Program-made: the position numbers and the translations under genes
Assembly (NCBI RefSeq): GCF_002584985.1
Contig: NZ_NUPZ01000001.1
Coordinates: 1 to 59,237, forward strand
From: Bacillus sp. AFS029637
Lineage (GTDB): Bacteria; Bacillota; Bacilli; Bacillales; Bacillaceae_G
Length of the DNA: 59,237 nucleotides
Direction of reading: 5' to 3'
The notes under the pieces: model-generated
Told to the model about the DNA's origin: nothing
Databases searched by the model: none
The model's input: only the letters and a program-made list of their open reading frames with translations
Shown here: piece after piece, positions 16,958 to 25,923 of the stretch
How the letters are laid out: each line of letters starts with the position of its first letter
Numbering within the stretch: the stretch's first letter is position 1

Positions 16958-17833
16958 GTGCAACTAAAGAAAGCGTTTTGGAAGTTGGCTTCGCTTCTTC
17001 CGTTATCATTACTTCTGTTCCTCGGTGGCTGTGATAAGAAACTCGCAGTATTAAATCCGCAAGGACCTGTTGCAAAAGCACAATATGATTTAATTATTTG
17101 GTCATTCGTGCTTATGTCGTTAATTATCGCAATTGTATTCATCTTGTTTACAGTCATCTTGATCCGTTATCGTGAAAAACCAGAGAATATGGACTATGAG
17201 CCACCTGATCAACACGGTAACACATTATTAGAAATCATTTGGACGCTTGTTCCTGTTATTATCGTTATCGCATTATCGATTCCAACAGTTAAAGCAACTT
17301 ATGCTTCGGAAGAGGTTCCGGAAGAGTCCAAACATATTAAACCAGTTGAAATTTATGTTACATCTGCAAACTGGAAATGGTTATTTAGTTACCCGGAGGA
17401 AAAAATTGAAACCGTTAACTATTTAAACATCCCAGCTGGTGTACCAATTCAATTTAAGCTTACTTCTGTAGGTCCAATGAATGCTTTCTGGGTTCCAGAA
17501 CTTGGTGGTATGAAGTACACTATGGACGGCATGATTATGGATTTATATTTACAAGCTGATAAGCCTGGCTCTTACCTAGGCCGTAGTGCGAACTTCTCTG
17601 GTGAAGGATTCACTCACATGGAGTTCGAAGTTGAAGCAAAAACAAAAGAAAAGTATGACAAGTGGGTTAAAGAAGTACAAGAAACTGCTCCTAAACTAAC
17701 AGAAGATAAGTACAACGAAATTGTTAAACCTGGTGTAGTTGGTCGTATGACGTTCTCTAGTCATCACTTAAGTTATGTAGATCCAAAATCACTTGAATAT
17801 TGTGATTACAACTACTACAAAAACAAAAAATAA
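16958..17833 (+). CDS. qoxA: Cytochrome aa3 quinol oxidase subunit II (QoxA)
   Basis: A 291-residue lipoprotein subunit of the menaquinol-oxidising aa3 terminal oxidase. It has lipobox FLGGC near residue 24, two membrane helices (about 45-70 and 88-110), then a cupredoxin-like outer domain with VTSANWKWLFSYPEE and GPMNAFWVPELGGMKYTM. The CuA ligands of cytochrome c oxidases are absent, as expected for a quinol oxidase. The GTG at 16958 follows AAAGGAGA by eight bases; the longer frame from 16820 has no site. First gene of qoxABCD. Confidence 0.94.
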   Translation: MQLKKAFWKLASLLPLSLLLFLGGCDKKLAVLNPQGPVAKAQYDLIIWSFVLMSLIIAIVFILFTVILIRYREKPENMDYEPPDQHGNTLLEIIWTLVPVIIVIALSIPTVKATYASEEVPEESKHIKPVEIYVTSANWKWLFSYPEEKIETVNYLNIPAGVPIQFKLTSVGPMNAFWVPELGGMKYTMDGMIMDLYLQADKPGSYLGRSANFSGEGFTHMEFEVEAKTKEKYDKWVKEVQETAPKLTEDKYNEIVKPGVVGRMTFSSHHLSYVDPKSLEYCDYNYYKNKK

Positions 17834-17866
17834 TAGCTATTATTCCAACAGATTGGAGTGAACACA

Positions 17867-19801
17867 GTGAAGCTTGATGAATTCTTTGTCACAGGTGACC
17901 CGATTATTTACGGTGCAGACGCTTCTATCGTCCTTGTGACATTAGCAATCATTTTCGTACTAACAAAGTATAAAAAATGGAAATGGCTTTGGGACGAATG
18001 GTTAACAACTGTTGATCATAAAAAAATCGGAGCCATGTATATTATTTCTGCGGTTATCATGTTATTCCGTGGTGGTATGGACGGTTTAATGATCCGTGCT
18101 CAATTAACATTCCCGGAAACAACTTATTTAAACGCTGAACACTATAACGGAATCTTTACAACACATGGTACAGTTATGATTCTTTTCATGGCAATGCCAT
18201 TCGTTATGGGATTAATGAACCTTGTAGTACCGTTACAAATTGGTGCTCGTGACGTTGCATATCCGTTCTTAAATGCTTTAAGTTTCTGGTTATTCTTTGT
18301 CGGAGCAATGTTATTCAACATCGCTTTCGTAATCGGTGGTTCTCCAGACGCTGGGTGGACTTCTTACTTCCCAATGGCAGGTACAGAGTTTACTTCTGGT
18401 GTAGGAAATAACTTCTACGCAATTGCATTACAGATATCCGGTCTCGGTACGTTAATGACAGGTATTAACTTCCTAGTTACGATCTTAAAAATGCGTACAC
18501 CTGGTATGACTTTAATGAGAATGCCAATGTTTACTTGGTCAATCTTAATTACAACAGTCATCATTATTTTCGCTTTCCCAGTATTAACAGTTGCTCTTGC
18601 ATTAATGACATTTGACCGTCTATTCGATGCTCACTTCTTTACGATGGCGAGCGGCGGTATGCCAATGTTATGGGCCAACCTATTCTGGGTATGGGGTCAC
18701 CCTGAAGTATATATCGTTATTTTACCGGCATTCGGTATTTTCTCTGAAATCATTAGTACATTCTCACGTAAACGTCTATTCGGTTACAGTGCGATGGTAT
18801 ACTCAATGGTTGCAATTTCTTTACTAAGTTTCGTCGTATGGCTTCACCACTTCTTTACGATGGGTGCAGGTCCAGCGGTTAACTCATTCTTCTCGATTTC
18901 GACAATGGCGATTTCGATTCCAACCGGGGTTAAGATCTTTAACTGGTTGTTTACACTGTATAAAGGACGTATTCGTTTTACAGTTCCAATGCTTTGGTCA
19001 TTGGCATTTATTCCAAACTTCGTAGTCGGTGGGGTTACAGGGGTTATGCTTGGTATGGCAGCAGCTGATTATCAGTACCATAACAGCTACTTCCTAATCG
19101 CTCACTTCCACTACGTATTAATCGCAGGTACAGTATTCGCTATGCTTGCTGGATTCACATTCTGGTATCCAAAAATGACAGGTCATATGTTAAATGAACG
19201 CCTAGGTAAATGGACATTCTGGATCTTTATGAGCGGATTTAACATCTGTTTCTTCCCAATGTACTTCTTAGGTTTAGACGGTATGACTCGTCGTATGTAC
19301 ACTTACTCTGAAAGCCTTGGATGGGGTTGGTTGAACCAAATCGCATCTGTCGGCGCAGTAATGATGGGTATCGGATTCGTACTTCTTTGTTACAACGTAA
19401 TTTGGAGTGCACGCCACGGTGAGCGTGACACAACTGGAGATCCATGGGATGGCCGTACGCTTGAATGGGCAACTCAATCTCCTGTACAACATTACAACTT
19501 CGCGAAACTTCCTGAAATTAAAGAAGCTGATGCTTTCTGGTTCATGAAAAAACGCGGAGAAACAGTTACACCAACAGCAGAAGAATTAAAACCAATTCAC
19601 ATGCCAAGTAACTCTGGCGTGCCTATTATTGCGTCTTTATTCTTCGGTCTTGCAGGTTTTGCATTAGTATTTAGCTGGTTCTGGATTGCAGCAATCGGCG
19701 GCGTTGGTATTTTAGCTTGCTTAATCTATCGTTCATTCGATTATGACGATGGTTACTACGTAAGTGTTGATGAAATTAAAGAAACAGAACATATAGCATG
19801 A
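17867..19801 (+). CDS. qoxB: Cytochrome aa3 quinol oxidase subunit I (QoxB)
   Basis: The catalytic heme-copper subunit, about 644 residues with 14 to 15 helices. The active-site signature [15 protein letters not shown] (CuB His and cross-linked Tyr) is near 275, the CuB pair HHFFTMG near 325, and the heme ligand region [14 protein letters not shown] near 410. The N-terminal motif [14 protein letters not shown] is present. I chose the GTG at 17867 (VKLDEFF), eight bases after TGGAG; the GTG at 17858 is less well placed. It couples quinol oxidation to proton pumping. Confidence 0.96.
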   Translation: MKLDEFFVTGDPIIYGADASIVLVTLAIIFVLTKYKKWKWLWDEWLTTVDHKKIGAMYIISAVIMLFRGGMDGLMIRAQLTFPETTYLNAEHYNGIFTTHGTVMILFMAMPFVMGLMNLVVPLQIGARDVAYPFLNALSFWLFFVGAMLFNIAFVIGGSPDAGWTSYFPMAGTEFTSGVGNNFYAIALQISGLGTLMTGINFLVTILKMRTPGMTLMRMPMFTWSILITTVIIIFAFPVLTVALALMTFDRLFDAHFFTMASGGMPMLWANLFWVWGHPEVYIVILPAFGIFSEIISTFSRKRLFGYSAMVYSMVAISLLSFVVWLHHFFTMGAGPAVNSFFSISTMAISIPTGVKIFNWLFTLYKGRIRFTVPMLWSLAFIPNFVVGGVTGVMLGMAAADYQYHNSYFLIAHFHYVLIAGTVFAMLAGFTFWYPKMTGHMLNERLGKWTFWIFMSGFNICFFPMYFLGLDGMTRRMYTYSESLGWGWLNQIASVGAVMMGIGFVLLCYNVIWSARHGERDTTGDPWDGRTLEWATQSPVQHYNFAKLPEIKEADAFWFMKKRGETVTPTAEELKPIHMPSNSGVPIIASLFFGLAGFALVFSWFWIAAIGGVGILACLIYRSFDYDDGYYVSVDEIKETEHIA

Positions 19802-19814
19802 GAGGTGAAATGAC

Positions 19815-20417
19815 ATGGCGGCTTTAGATAAAAGCTTACCTTTGGAATATCAATCCGAACAAAGCAGATTGAACATCCTAGGATTCTGGATTTTTCTTGG
19901 GGCTGAAATTATGCTGTTCGCAACACTTTTCGCCTCTTATCTAGTCCTTGCTGGTCGTACGGCAGATGGCCCAACACCAGCGCAACTGTTTGAACTTAAA
20001 ACACTTTTAATTCAAACAATACTACTTTTAACAAGTAGTTTCACATGTGGTATCGTAATTCACGAAATGCGTAAGCATAACCAAAAAGCAATGCTTGGAT
20101 GGTTCATCCTTACATTACTTTTAGGCGCAGGCTTCCTATTCTTCGAAATTGAAGAATTTATTTTGTACGTTGGTGAAGGCGCAACAATTCAAACAAGTGC
20201 TTTCTTATCTGGATTCTTCGTTCTTCTTGGAACGCACGGTGCCCACGTAACAGGTGGTATCATCTGGGCGACTTGTGTTATTATCCAAATTTTAAAACGA
20301 GGTTTAACACCAGTTACAGCTCGTAAAGTATTTATTATCAGCTTATACTGGCATTTCCTTGATCTTGTTTGGGTCTTTATTTACACACTAGTTTACTTGA
20401 ACGGGATGGTGGCATAA
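19815..20417 (+). CDS. qoxC: Cytochrome aa3 quinol oxidase subunit III (QoxC)
   Basis: A 200-residue membrane subunit with five helices and the COX3 core FWIFLGAEIMLFATLFASYL (about 26-45), the EIEEF motif near 112 and GTHGAHVTGG near 137. It lies 13 bases after qoxB and its stop directly abuts the qoxD start. It stabilises the proton-pumping core. Confidence 0.94.
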   Translation: MAALDKSLPLEYQSEQSRLNILGFWIFLGAEIMLFATLFASYLVLAGRTADGPTPAQLFELKTLLIQTILLLTSSFTCGIVIHEMRKHNQKAMLGWFILTLLLGAGFLFFEIEEFILYVGEGATIQTSAFLSGFFVLLGTHGAHVTGGIIWATCVIIQILKRGLTPVTARKVFIISLYWHFLDLVWVFIYTLVYLNGMVA

Positions 20418-20729
20418 ATGAGTCAACATAACAATCAAGCAAACAGTCATGCGCATAGCGGATTCCCATGGTCACACGTTTTCGGATTTATTTTATCGCT
20501 TGCACTAACGTTTCTAGCGTTATACGTGGCACTTTACACAACCCTGCCACTTTCAACGATTTTAACAACTATCATCATAATGGCAGTTGCGCAAGCGTTG
20601 TTACAATTAATTATGTTCATGCACTTAAAAGAAGGAGAAGGAAGAATTCAAGTTCTTACAATGATATACAGTTTCTTCGTTGCAGCAGCAACAGTTGGTT
20701 TAACTGTATGGATTTTCTTCTCAATGTAA
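20418..20729 (+). CDS. qoxD: Cytochrome aa3 quinol oxidase subunit IV (QoxD)
   Basis: A 103-residue small subunit with three helices and the family pattern GFPWSHVFGFILSLALTFLA and QLIMFMHLKEGEGR. It starts immediately after the qoxC stop. Last gene of the operon; a terminator follows within 12 bases. Confidence 0.93.
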   Translation: MSQHNNQANSHAHSGFPWSHVFGFILSLALTFLALYVALYTTLPLSTILTTIIIMAVAQALLQLIMFMHLKEGEGRIQVLTMIYSFFVAAATVGLTVWIFFSM

Positions 20730-20739
20730 TTTGCATGAA

Positions 20740-20773
20740 AAAGACTGCTGAGGAATCTCAGCAGTCTTTTTTT
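20740..20773 (+). terminator. qox operon terminator
   Basis: AAAGACTGCTGAG, loop GAAT, complement, then seven T. Confidence 0.92.
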
Positions 20774-20949
20774 ATCCCCTCTCCTATTACATCCACATTA
20801 CGGAATTTTCAACAGAATCATGAAATATATACTTATTATGACAAATGTTAAGAAAACTCTTTCTTTATGAAATCGAATCCATATGCGTTGCTTTTCTTCC
20901 TATTATATGGCTAAATAGGTACTATATTTATTTGAAGGGAGAGAACGCA

Positions 20950-22779
20950 ATGGAACATCACACTTCTGTTCTATCACTTATGGTTGTCGTTGCAATCGCG
21001 TTTTTCGTTCCCCTTTTGTTACAACGCTTTAAATTAAAAGCACTTCCTGTCGTTGTTGCAGAAATTATCGCAGGAATCTTTGTAGGTAAAAGTGGATTTA
21101 ACATCATTGAGCCAGATATGTGGCTTCAAGTCTTATCAACACTAGGATTTATCTTCCTAATGTTCTTAAGTGGTTTAGAAATTGACTTTTCGATCTTTAA
21201 GCAAAAAGGGAAAAAGAATACGACAAACGAACCAAATACATTCCAAGCAGCTAGCATGATCTTCTTATTTATTTTCATCTTATCTTACGCCCTATCATTA
21301 TTATTCGTATGGCTAGGATTTGTAGACAATGCAATGTTCATGACTTTAATTATTTCAACTATTTCTTTAGGTGTTGTCGTGCCAACATTAAAAGAAAATA
21401 ACTTAGGAAAAACGGCAATCGGACAAATCATTTTATTAGTCGCTGTTATTGCTGACTTAGTTACAATGATTTTACTCGCTGTATTCGTCGGATTACATTC
21501 CGAAAGCGGTCAAAGCATGTGGCTTCTACTTCTTCTATTCGGCGCTGGTATTGTCATTTACTTTGTCGCAAGACGCTTCAAAAACATTCCATACCTAGAA
21601 AACTTAAAAGCCGGTAGTGTACAAATTGATACACGAGCTGTTTTTGCACTCATTTTAATATTAGTTGGTTTATCTGAATCTGTTGGGGCAGAAAATATTT
21701 TAGGTGCCTTCTTAGCAGGTGTACTCGTATCGTTATTATCACCAAATGAAGATATGGTAGAAAAACTTGATTCCATCGGATATGGTTTCTTCATCCCCAT
21801 TTTCTTCGTAATGGTTGGTGTAAATCTAGAAGTTTGGTCTATTTTCAAAGAACCTTCAAGTATGCTAATGATTCCAATATTAATTGTAGGACTATTTATC
21901 TCAAAACTATTACCATCACTCGTTTTACGAAAATGGTATCCACGTAATATCGTACTCGGAAGTGCCATCCTATTAACATCAACACTTTCTTTAGTTATTG
22001 CGGCTGCACAAATCGGTGAAAAATTAGAGATCATTAGTCCAAGTTTATCAGCTTCTCTTATTTTAAGTGCAGTTATTACTTGTATTTTTGCACCTATATT
22101 ATTTAAAAAGATGTTCCCAAAAGTAGAAACACCAAAACCAAAAGTATCTATTATTGGTGCGAGCAGAATTACCCTTCCGCTATCGCTTGATTTAAAACGA
22201 GAAGACTATGACGTAACGCTATATATGATACGCCAAAATAAACTAAATGATGAGGAAGCGACATCCCATGACTTCCCTATCGTTAAACTTGATGAAATGA
22301 CAATTGAATCATTAACTGAACAAACAGCCTTTGATGCAGATCGTGTTGTTGTTGCAACAAGCGATGATGGGCAAAACTTATTATTAGCAGAACATGCAAA
22401 AGAGCTAGGTGTTGAACATGTCATTGCAAGCGTAGAAGATCCACTTCTACAAGAAAAAGCAACGCAAGAACATATTGCAGTATTCTCAACAATTAACTCT
22501 ACACGTATTTTATTACGTGCCCTTATTGATAAGCCAAGTCTCGTTCGTTTAATTACAACAGCGAATGAAACAGTACGTGAAGTTGAACTGCGTAGCAATA
22601 CATATAACGGTGTTGCACTACGTCGCCTTCCGTTTTTAGGTGATGTACTCGTCATTCAAATTTATCGCGGCAATAAAGCATTAATACCGCACGGTGATAC
22701 GAGACTCCAACACGGTGATACTTTACTTGTAACAGGTTCAAAAGAACATATCGATACATTGAAAAGCATATTAGAATAA
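20950..22779 (+). CDS. CPA2-family cation/proton antiporter with TrkA-N domain
   Basis: A 609-residue monovalent cation:proton antiporter of the KefB/YjbQ kind. It has about 12 helices over residues 5-385 with the conserved LMFLSGLEIDFSIFK near 71 and FFIPIFFVMVGVNLEV near 280. A cytosolic Rossmann NAD-binding (TrkA-N/RCK) domain follows at about 400-520 (SIIGASRITLPLSLDLKRE), and a TrkA-C domain at about 530-609. The ATG at 20950 follows GAAGGGAGAG; the longer frame starting at 20845 has no site. Likely role: potassium or sodium efflux and pH homeostasis. A terminator follows two bases after the stop. Confidence 0.9.
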   Translation: MEHHTSVLSLMVVVAIAFFVPLLLQRFKLKALPVVVAEIIAGIFVGKSGFNIIEPDMWLQVLSTLGFIFLMFLSGLEIDFSIFKQKGKKNTTNEPNTFQAASMIFLFIFILSYALSLLFVWLGFVDNAMFMTLIISTISLGVVVPTLKENNLGKTAIGQIILLVAVIADLVTMILLAVFVGLHSESGQSMWLLLLLFGAGIVIYFVARRFKNIPYLENLKAGSVQIDTRAVFALILILVGLSESVGAENILGAFLAGVLVSLLSPNEDMVEKLDSIGYGFFIPIFFVMVGVNLEVWSIFKEPSSMLMIPILIVGLFISKLLPSLVLRKWYPRNIVLGSAILLTSTLSLVIAAAQIGEKLEIISPSLSASLILSAVITCIFAPILFKKMFPKVETPKPKVSIIGASRITLPLSLDLKREDYDVTLYMIRQNKLNDEEATSHDFPIVKLDEMTIESLTEQTAFDADRVVVATSDDGQNLLLAEHAKELGVEHVIASVEDPLLQEKATQEHIAVFSTINSTRILLRALIDKPSLVRLITTANETVREVELRSNTYNGVALRRLPFLGDVLVIQIYRGNKALIPHGDTRLQHGDTLLVTGSKEHIDTLKSILE

Positions 22780-22780
22780 A

Positions 22781-22815
22781 AAAATGCCCCTCATATAATT
22801 GAGGGGCATTTTTTA
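22781..22815 (+). terminator. Terminator of the antiporter gene
   Basis: AAATGCCCCTCA with its complement TGAGGGGCATTTTTT around a TATAAT loop. Confidence 0.92.
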
Positions 22816-22868
22816 AAGTTCCATATGGTAAAATGTTACTATCATATATTATGGGGATGGATCACATT

Positions 22869-23090
22869 ATGTCTATTGCAACTTTAGCTCTATTATTATT
22901 AGCGGAAGTACTCGTCGCCATTATTCTCATCGGTATTAGTATTGAAATTTGTAGTTACGGCTGGAAGAAATCAAATGGAGTCAAATACACTTGTCTCTTC
23001 CTTTCCCTCCTTCTTGGAACCGCTAGCATACTCGGACTTTTCGCTGCACCAGCCTACTTCTTTATACAACTAACCGAAAAAAGCTTATAA
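22869..23090 (+). CDS. Small two-helix membrane protein, unknown function
   Basis: About 73 residues with two hydrophobic segments (IATLALLLLAEVLVAIILIG and CLFLSLLLGTASILGLFAA). I chose the ATG at 22869 because GGGGATGG lies eight bases upstream; ATGs at 22833 and 22851 have no site. It lies 14 bases upstream of the acetyltransferase gene and is probably cotranscribed with it. I do not recognise a family. Confidence 0.65.
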   Translation: MSIATLALLLLAEVLVAIILIGISIEICSYGWKKSNGVKYTCLFLSLLLGTASILGLFAAPAYFFIQLTEKSL

Positions 23091-23104
23091 GAAAGGATGT
23101 TAAT

Positions 23105-23542
23105 ATGATTACCGTGAAAAATATTGATGGGTCTGAAACTTACGTATTACGTCAAAAAATTTTGCGACCGAGTCAAACATTAGCAGATTGTAAATATTCT
23201 TCTGACTTCGAAGTAAACACTTTCCACTTAGGCGCTTTTGTAAACGATGAACTGATTAGTATTGCTTCCTTCTCAAAAGAAATATATCCTTCCTTACCAG
23301 CTGGTAGCCATTATCGACTACGTGGAATGGCTACATTACCAAAATTTCGAAACAAATACGCTGGAAGCTCCTTAATCCAGAAAGCTGAGCAAATCTTACA
23401 AGAGCGTAACGCAAACATTTTATGGTGTAATGGCCGAATTACTGTAGCTGACTATTACAAACGATTAGGTTTCCACGAACATGGTGAAATCTTTGAAATT
23501 GAACCGATTGGCCTTCATAAAGTTCTGTATAAAAAAATATAA
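23105..23542 (+). CDS. GNAT-family N-acetyltransferase
   Basis: A 145-residue acetyl-CoA dependent acyltransferase. Family pattern: LRQKILRPSQ near 14, strand pairs to HYRLRGMATLPKFRNKYAGSSL near 77-98 (the acetyl-CoA pyrophosphate loop), and LWCNGRITVADYYKRLGFHEHGEIFEIE near 105-133. The arrangement RLRGMATLP resembles the YitI/ElaA-like groups that act on small molecules. The substrate is unknown. The preceding small membrane protein is probably in the same transcript. Confidence 0.85.
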   Translation: MITVKNIDGSETYVLRQKILRPSQTLADCKYSSDFEVNTFHLGAFVNDELISIASFSKEIYPSLPAGSHYRLRGMATLPKFRNKYAGSSLIQKAEQILQERNANILWCNGRITVADYYKRLGFHEHGEIFEIEPIGLHKVLYKKI

Positions 23543-23579
23543 GCAAAGCTTTCCTCAATGCAGGAAAGCTTTGCTTATA
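23539..23579. terminator. Bidirectional terminator
   Basis: A 17-base perfect stem, ATAAGCAAAGCTTTCCT with its complement, between two convergent genes. It overlaps the stop codon of the acetyltransferase gene. Confidence 0.85.
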
Positions 23580-23581
23580 TT

Positions 23582-24010
23582 TCAATCTTCACTTTTTATC
23601 CTTTTCATATATATGTATATAAACAAACTAGGAACTGAAAAACAAGCAAACATAATAAGTGCTGTTATACTAATTTCCTTTATTGAAATATCTGGTGTTA
23701 CAATGATACAAATAGCTAAAATCCCAATCACAACACCTACCGGAATGAATAATAACTTCATGAAATAACGACGCGATACTCCTCCTGTATGCTCATACAC
23801 TTCCACTGAATTTTTTAAATTTAAAAAGTTAATAACTACTATCCCGCCCATAAATACCATTAATAAATCCGAAACACTTTCATATCCCGCTCCTTGCAAG
23901 ACATAGCGATAAAAAACAATACCTAGTATGACAATATTTTGTAAGACGAAAGCTAATCTAATATGTTTTAATCCCTCAATCATTAAACGTTCATCTTTCA
24001 CGATTTTCAC
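23582..24010 (-). CDS. Four-helix membrane protein paired with an XRE regulator
   Basis: A 142-residue membrane protein with about four helices and an N-terminal cytosolic motif (KDERLMIEGLKHIR). I place the start at GTG 24010, preceded by GGGGGGA and one base after the regulator's stop, so translation is coupled. It resembles the DUF6773/DUF2178-like proteins that follow small XRE regulators. A second pair of the same type occurs at 34644-35328. Function unknown. Confidence 0.7.
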   Translation of the reverse strand: MKIVKDERLMIEGLKHIRLAFVLQNIVILGIVFYRYVLQGAGYESVSDLLMVFMGGIVVINFLNLKNSVEVYEHTGGVSRRYFMKLLFIPVGVVIGILAICIIVTPDISIKEISITALIMFACFSVPSLFIYIYMKRIKSED

Positions 24011-24011
24011 C

Positions 24012-24215
24012 CTATCCCCCCTGTTCCTCCCAAAATAAATCATTCAATGTTTTGTCTACCGCATAACAAATTTTCAAACATAAATCTAAAGACGGATTGT
24101 ATTTCCCCTTTTCAATTAAACTAATCGTTTGCCTTGTAACGCCTACTTTTTCTGCTAACTGTTGCTGTGTTAAATCTAACTGAACACGCGCGACTTTTAT
24201 TTTACTTACAGCCAT
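24012..24215 (-). CDS. Small XRE-family transcriptional regulator
   Basis: A 67-residue protein that is almost only a helix-turn-helix: VARVQLDLTQQQLAEKVGVTR and then QTISLIEKGKYNPSLDL. It ends LNDLFWEEQGG. This YozG-like class usually controls itself and the membrane protein encoded next, which here starts one base after its stop. A strong ribosome binding site (AGGAGGAGC) precedes the ATG. Confidence 0.88.
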   Translation of the reverse strand: MAVSKIKVARVQLDLTQQQLAEKVGVTRQTISLIEKGKYNPSLDLCLKICYAVDKTLNDLFWEEQGG

Positions 24216-24308
24216 TCATGCTCCTCCTCTACATTAATTGTAACATATATATTCCATTAAGTAATTTATAATTTGCGTAATGATTTAAGTTTCACCTTAT
24301 TATACACA

Positions 24309-24337
24309 AAAAAGGGCCTCTCATAAGAAGCCCCCTC
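24309..24337 (-). terminator. Terminator of the NCS2 permease gene
   Basis: On the minus strand, GGGCTTCTTATGAGAGGCCC is followed by six T. The stem is imperfect. Confidence 0.65.
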
Positions 24338-24350
24338 TCCTATATCTATA

Positions 24351-25643
24351 CTATAAGAATAAATGACATCCAAATAAAATTGTAAATAAGTATAGTAACG
24401 GATGTACTTCCATCCCTTTCCCTTTCACAATCTTTAAGACTGGATACACTAAAAATCCAATTGCAATTCCATTCGCAATACTAGACGTTAACGGAATACC
24501 TACGAAGATTAAAAATGCTGGTAATGCATCTTCAAACTCATTCCAATTAATATCACGTATACTTTGCGCCATTAAACTACCTACAATAATTAATGAAGGA
24601 GCTGTAATAGCAGCTACACTTGATAAAGACGCAATAACAGGACTGAAAAATGCCGTTATAATTGTTAGTCCAACAACCACAATACCTGTTAATCCAGTTT
24701 TACCACCTGCAGCAATACCCGCTGATGATTCAATCGTCGCTGCTGTTGGGCTTGTTCCAAAGATAGAGCCTGTCGTTCCGCCAATCGCATCTGCGATAAA
24801 TGCTTTACCAAAACGCTTCTCCGTATTATCTGTAATTAAACCTGCTTGTTTAATTAAACCGAGTAATGCACCTGTCGTATCAAATAAAAGCACAAGTAAA
24901 AATGAAAATACAACACCATACAATCCGTATTCAACTACATCTGAAAATGCATTGATTGGATTTGAAACGATAATTCCTTCTGGTAAATGAGGCATCGCAA
25001 CAATTTTATCAGCAAACTTCAGTTGCCCTGTAAAGAAGGCGATAACTCCTGTCACAAGCATACTAATAAATAATGCACCACTCACACGTAATGTCATTAA
25101 TACCGCCGCTAAAATTAAACCAATTAAAGTTAATATAACGGCTGGAGAATGAAAATCACCAATCGTCACTAAATTAGATGGATGATCCACGATAATTCCA
25201 GAAAGGCGTAATCCAATGAACGCAATAAATAGCCCAATTCCACCTGCAATTGCATGCTTTAAACTATCAGGAATTGCAACAATTAGCTTTTGCCTAAATG
25301 AAGTGAAAGATAATAAAAGAAAAATGATACCTGTTACAAATACTGCTGAAAACGCAATGACATATGTAATCCCCTCTGCCTGTTGAACAACAGAATAAGC
25401 AAAATATGCATTCATTCCCATAGCTGGAGCAATAACGATTGGATAGTTAGCTAAAAACGACATACATAGCGTCCCAATAACTGTCGCAATAATAGTTGCC
25501 GTAAAAGCTTGATCAAATGGTACACCTGCATCAGATAATATTTTCGGATTGATGACAAGAATATACGCAAATGTAAAAAAAGTTGTGATGCCAGCTAAAA
25601 GCTCTTGCTTCACAGAAGTGTTATATTTTTGTAATTGAAACAT
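24351..25643 (-). CDS. Purine permease of the AzgA/NCS2 family (PbuG/PbuO-like)
   Basis: A 430-residue proton-coupled purine importer with about 12 helices. Family markers are GITTFFTFAYILVINPKILS near 18, APAMGMNAYFAYSVV near 73, and FGTSPTAATIESSAGIAAGGKTGLT near 294-318, which forms the substrate site. AzgA members take up guanine, hypoxanthine or adenine. I looked upstream for a purine riboswitch and found none, so regulation is probably by another route. It lies alone between a terminator and a divergent amino acid permease gene. Confidence 0.88.
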   Translation of the reverse strand: MFQLQKYNTSVKQELLAGITTFFTFAYILVINPKILSDAGVPFDQAFTATIIATVIGTLCMSFLANYPIVIAPAMGMNAYFAYSVVQQAEGITYVIAFSAVFVTGIIFLLLSFTSFRQKLIVAIPDSLKHAIAGGIGLFIAFIGLRLSGIIVDHPSNLVTIGDFHSPAVILTLIGLILAAVLMTLRVSGALFISMLVTGVIAFFTGQLKFADKIVAMPHLPEGIIVSNPINAFSDVVEYGLYGVVFSFLLVLLFDTTGALLGLIKQAGLITDNTEKRFGKAFIADAIGGTTGSIFGTSPTAATIESSAGIAAGGKTGLTGIVVVGLTIITAFFSPVIASLSSVAAITAPSLIIVGSLMAQSIRDINWNEFEDALPAFLIFVGIPLTSSIANGIAIGFLVYPVLKIVKGKGMEVHPLLYLFTILFGCHLFL

Positions 25644-25923
25644 GCTTATGTACCCTTCCTACATCTGAATTATTATTACATATTCTTTTCTTACTAGTAT
25701 GTGAGAAAATATAATACTTAATCTTAACAATCAATAAAAAGAAGAGTCAATATATTCTCTAATAGTGAGAATTTTAAGTTTAAGTCTGACAAGTTCAGAT
25801 ATAGTACAGTTCTTTATGATTATTTTTGTAGCATAACAGATAGAAATGTTTTATAATTTGAAATAGTTAAATATTTAGTACAAACATTCAAATATCGGTC
25901 ATTCTACAAGGGGGATTCTTCTT

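Noticed and set aside
25644-25923. Possible purine riboswitch before the NCS2 permease
   Set aside because: No conserved guanine-box loops or paired P1-P3 arrangement and no terminator in the leader.
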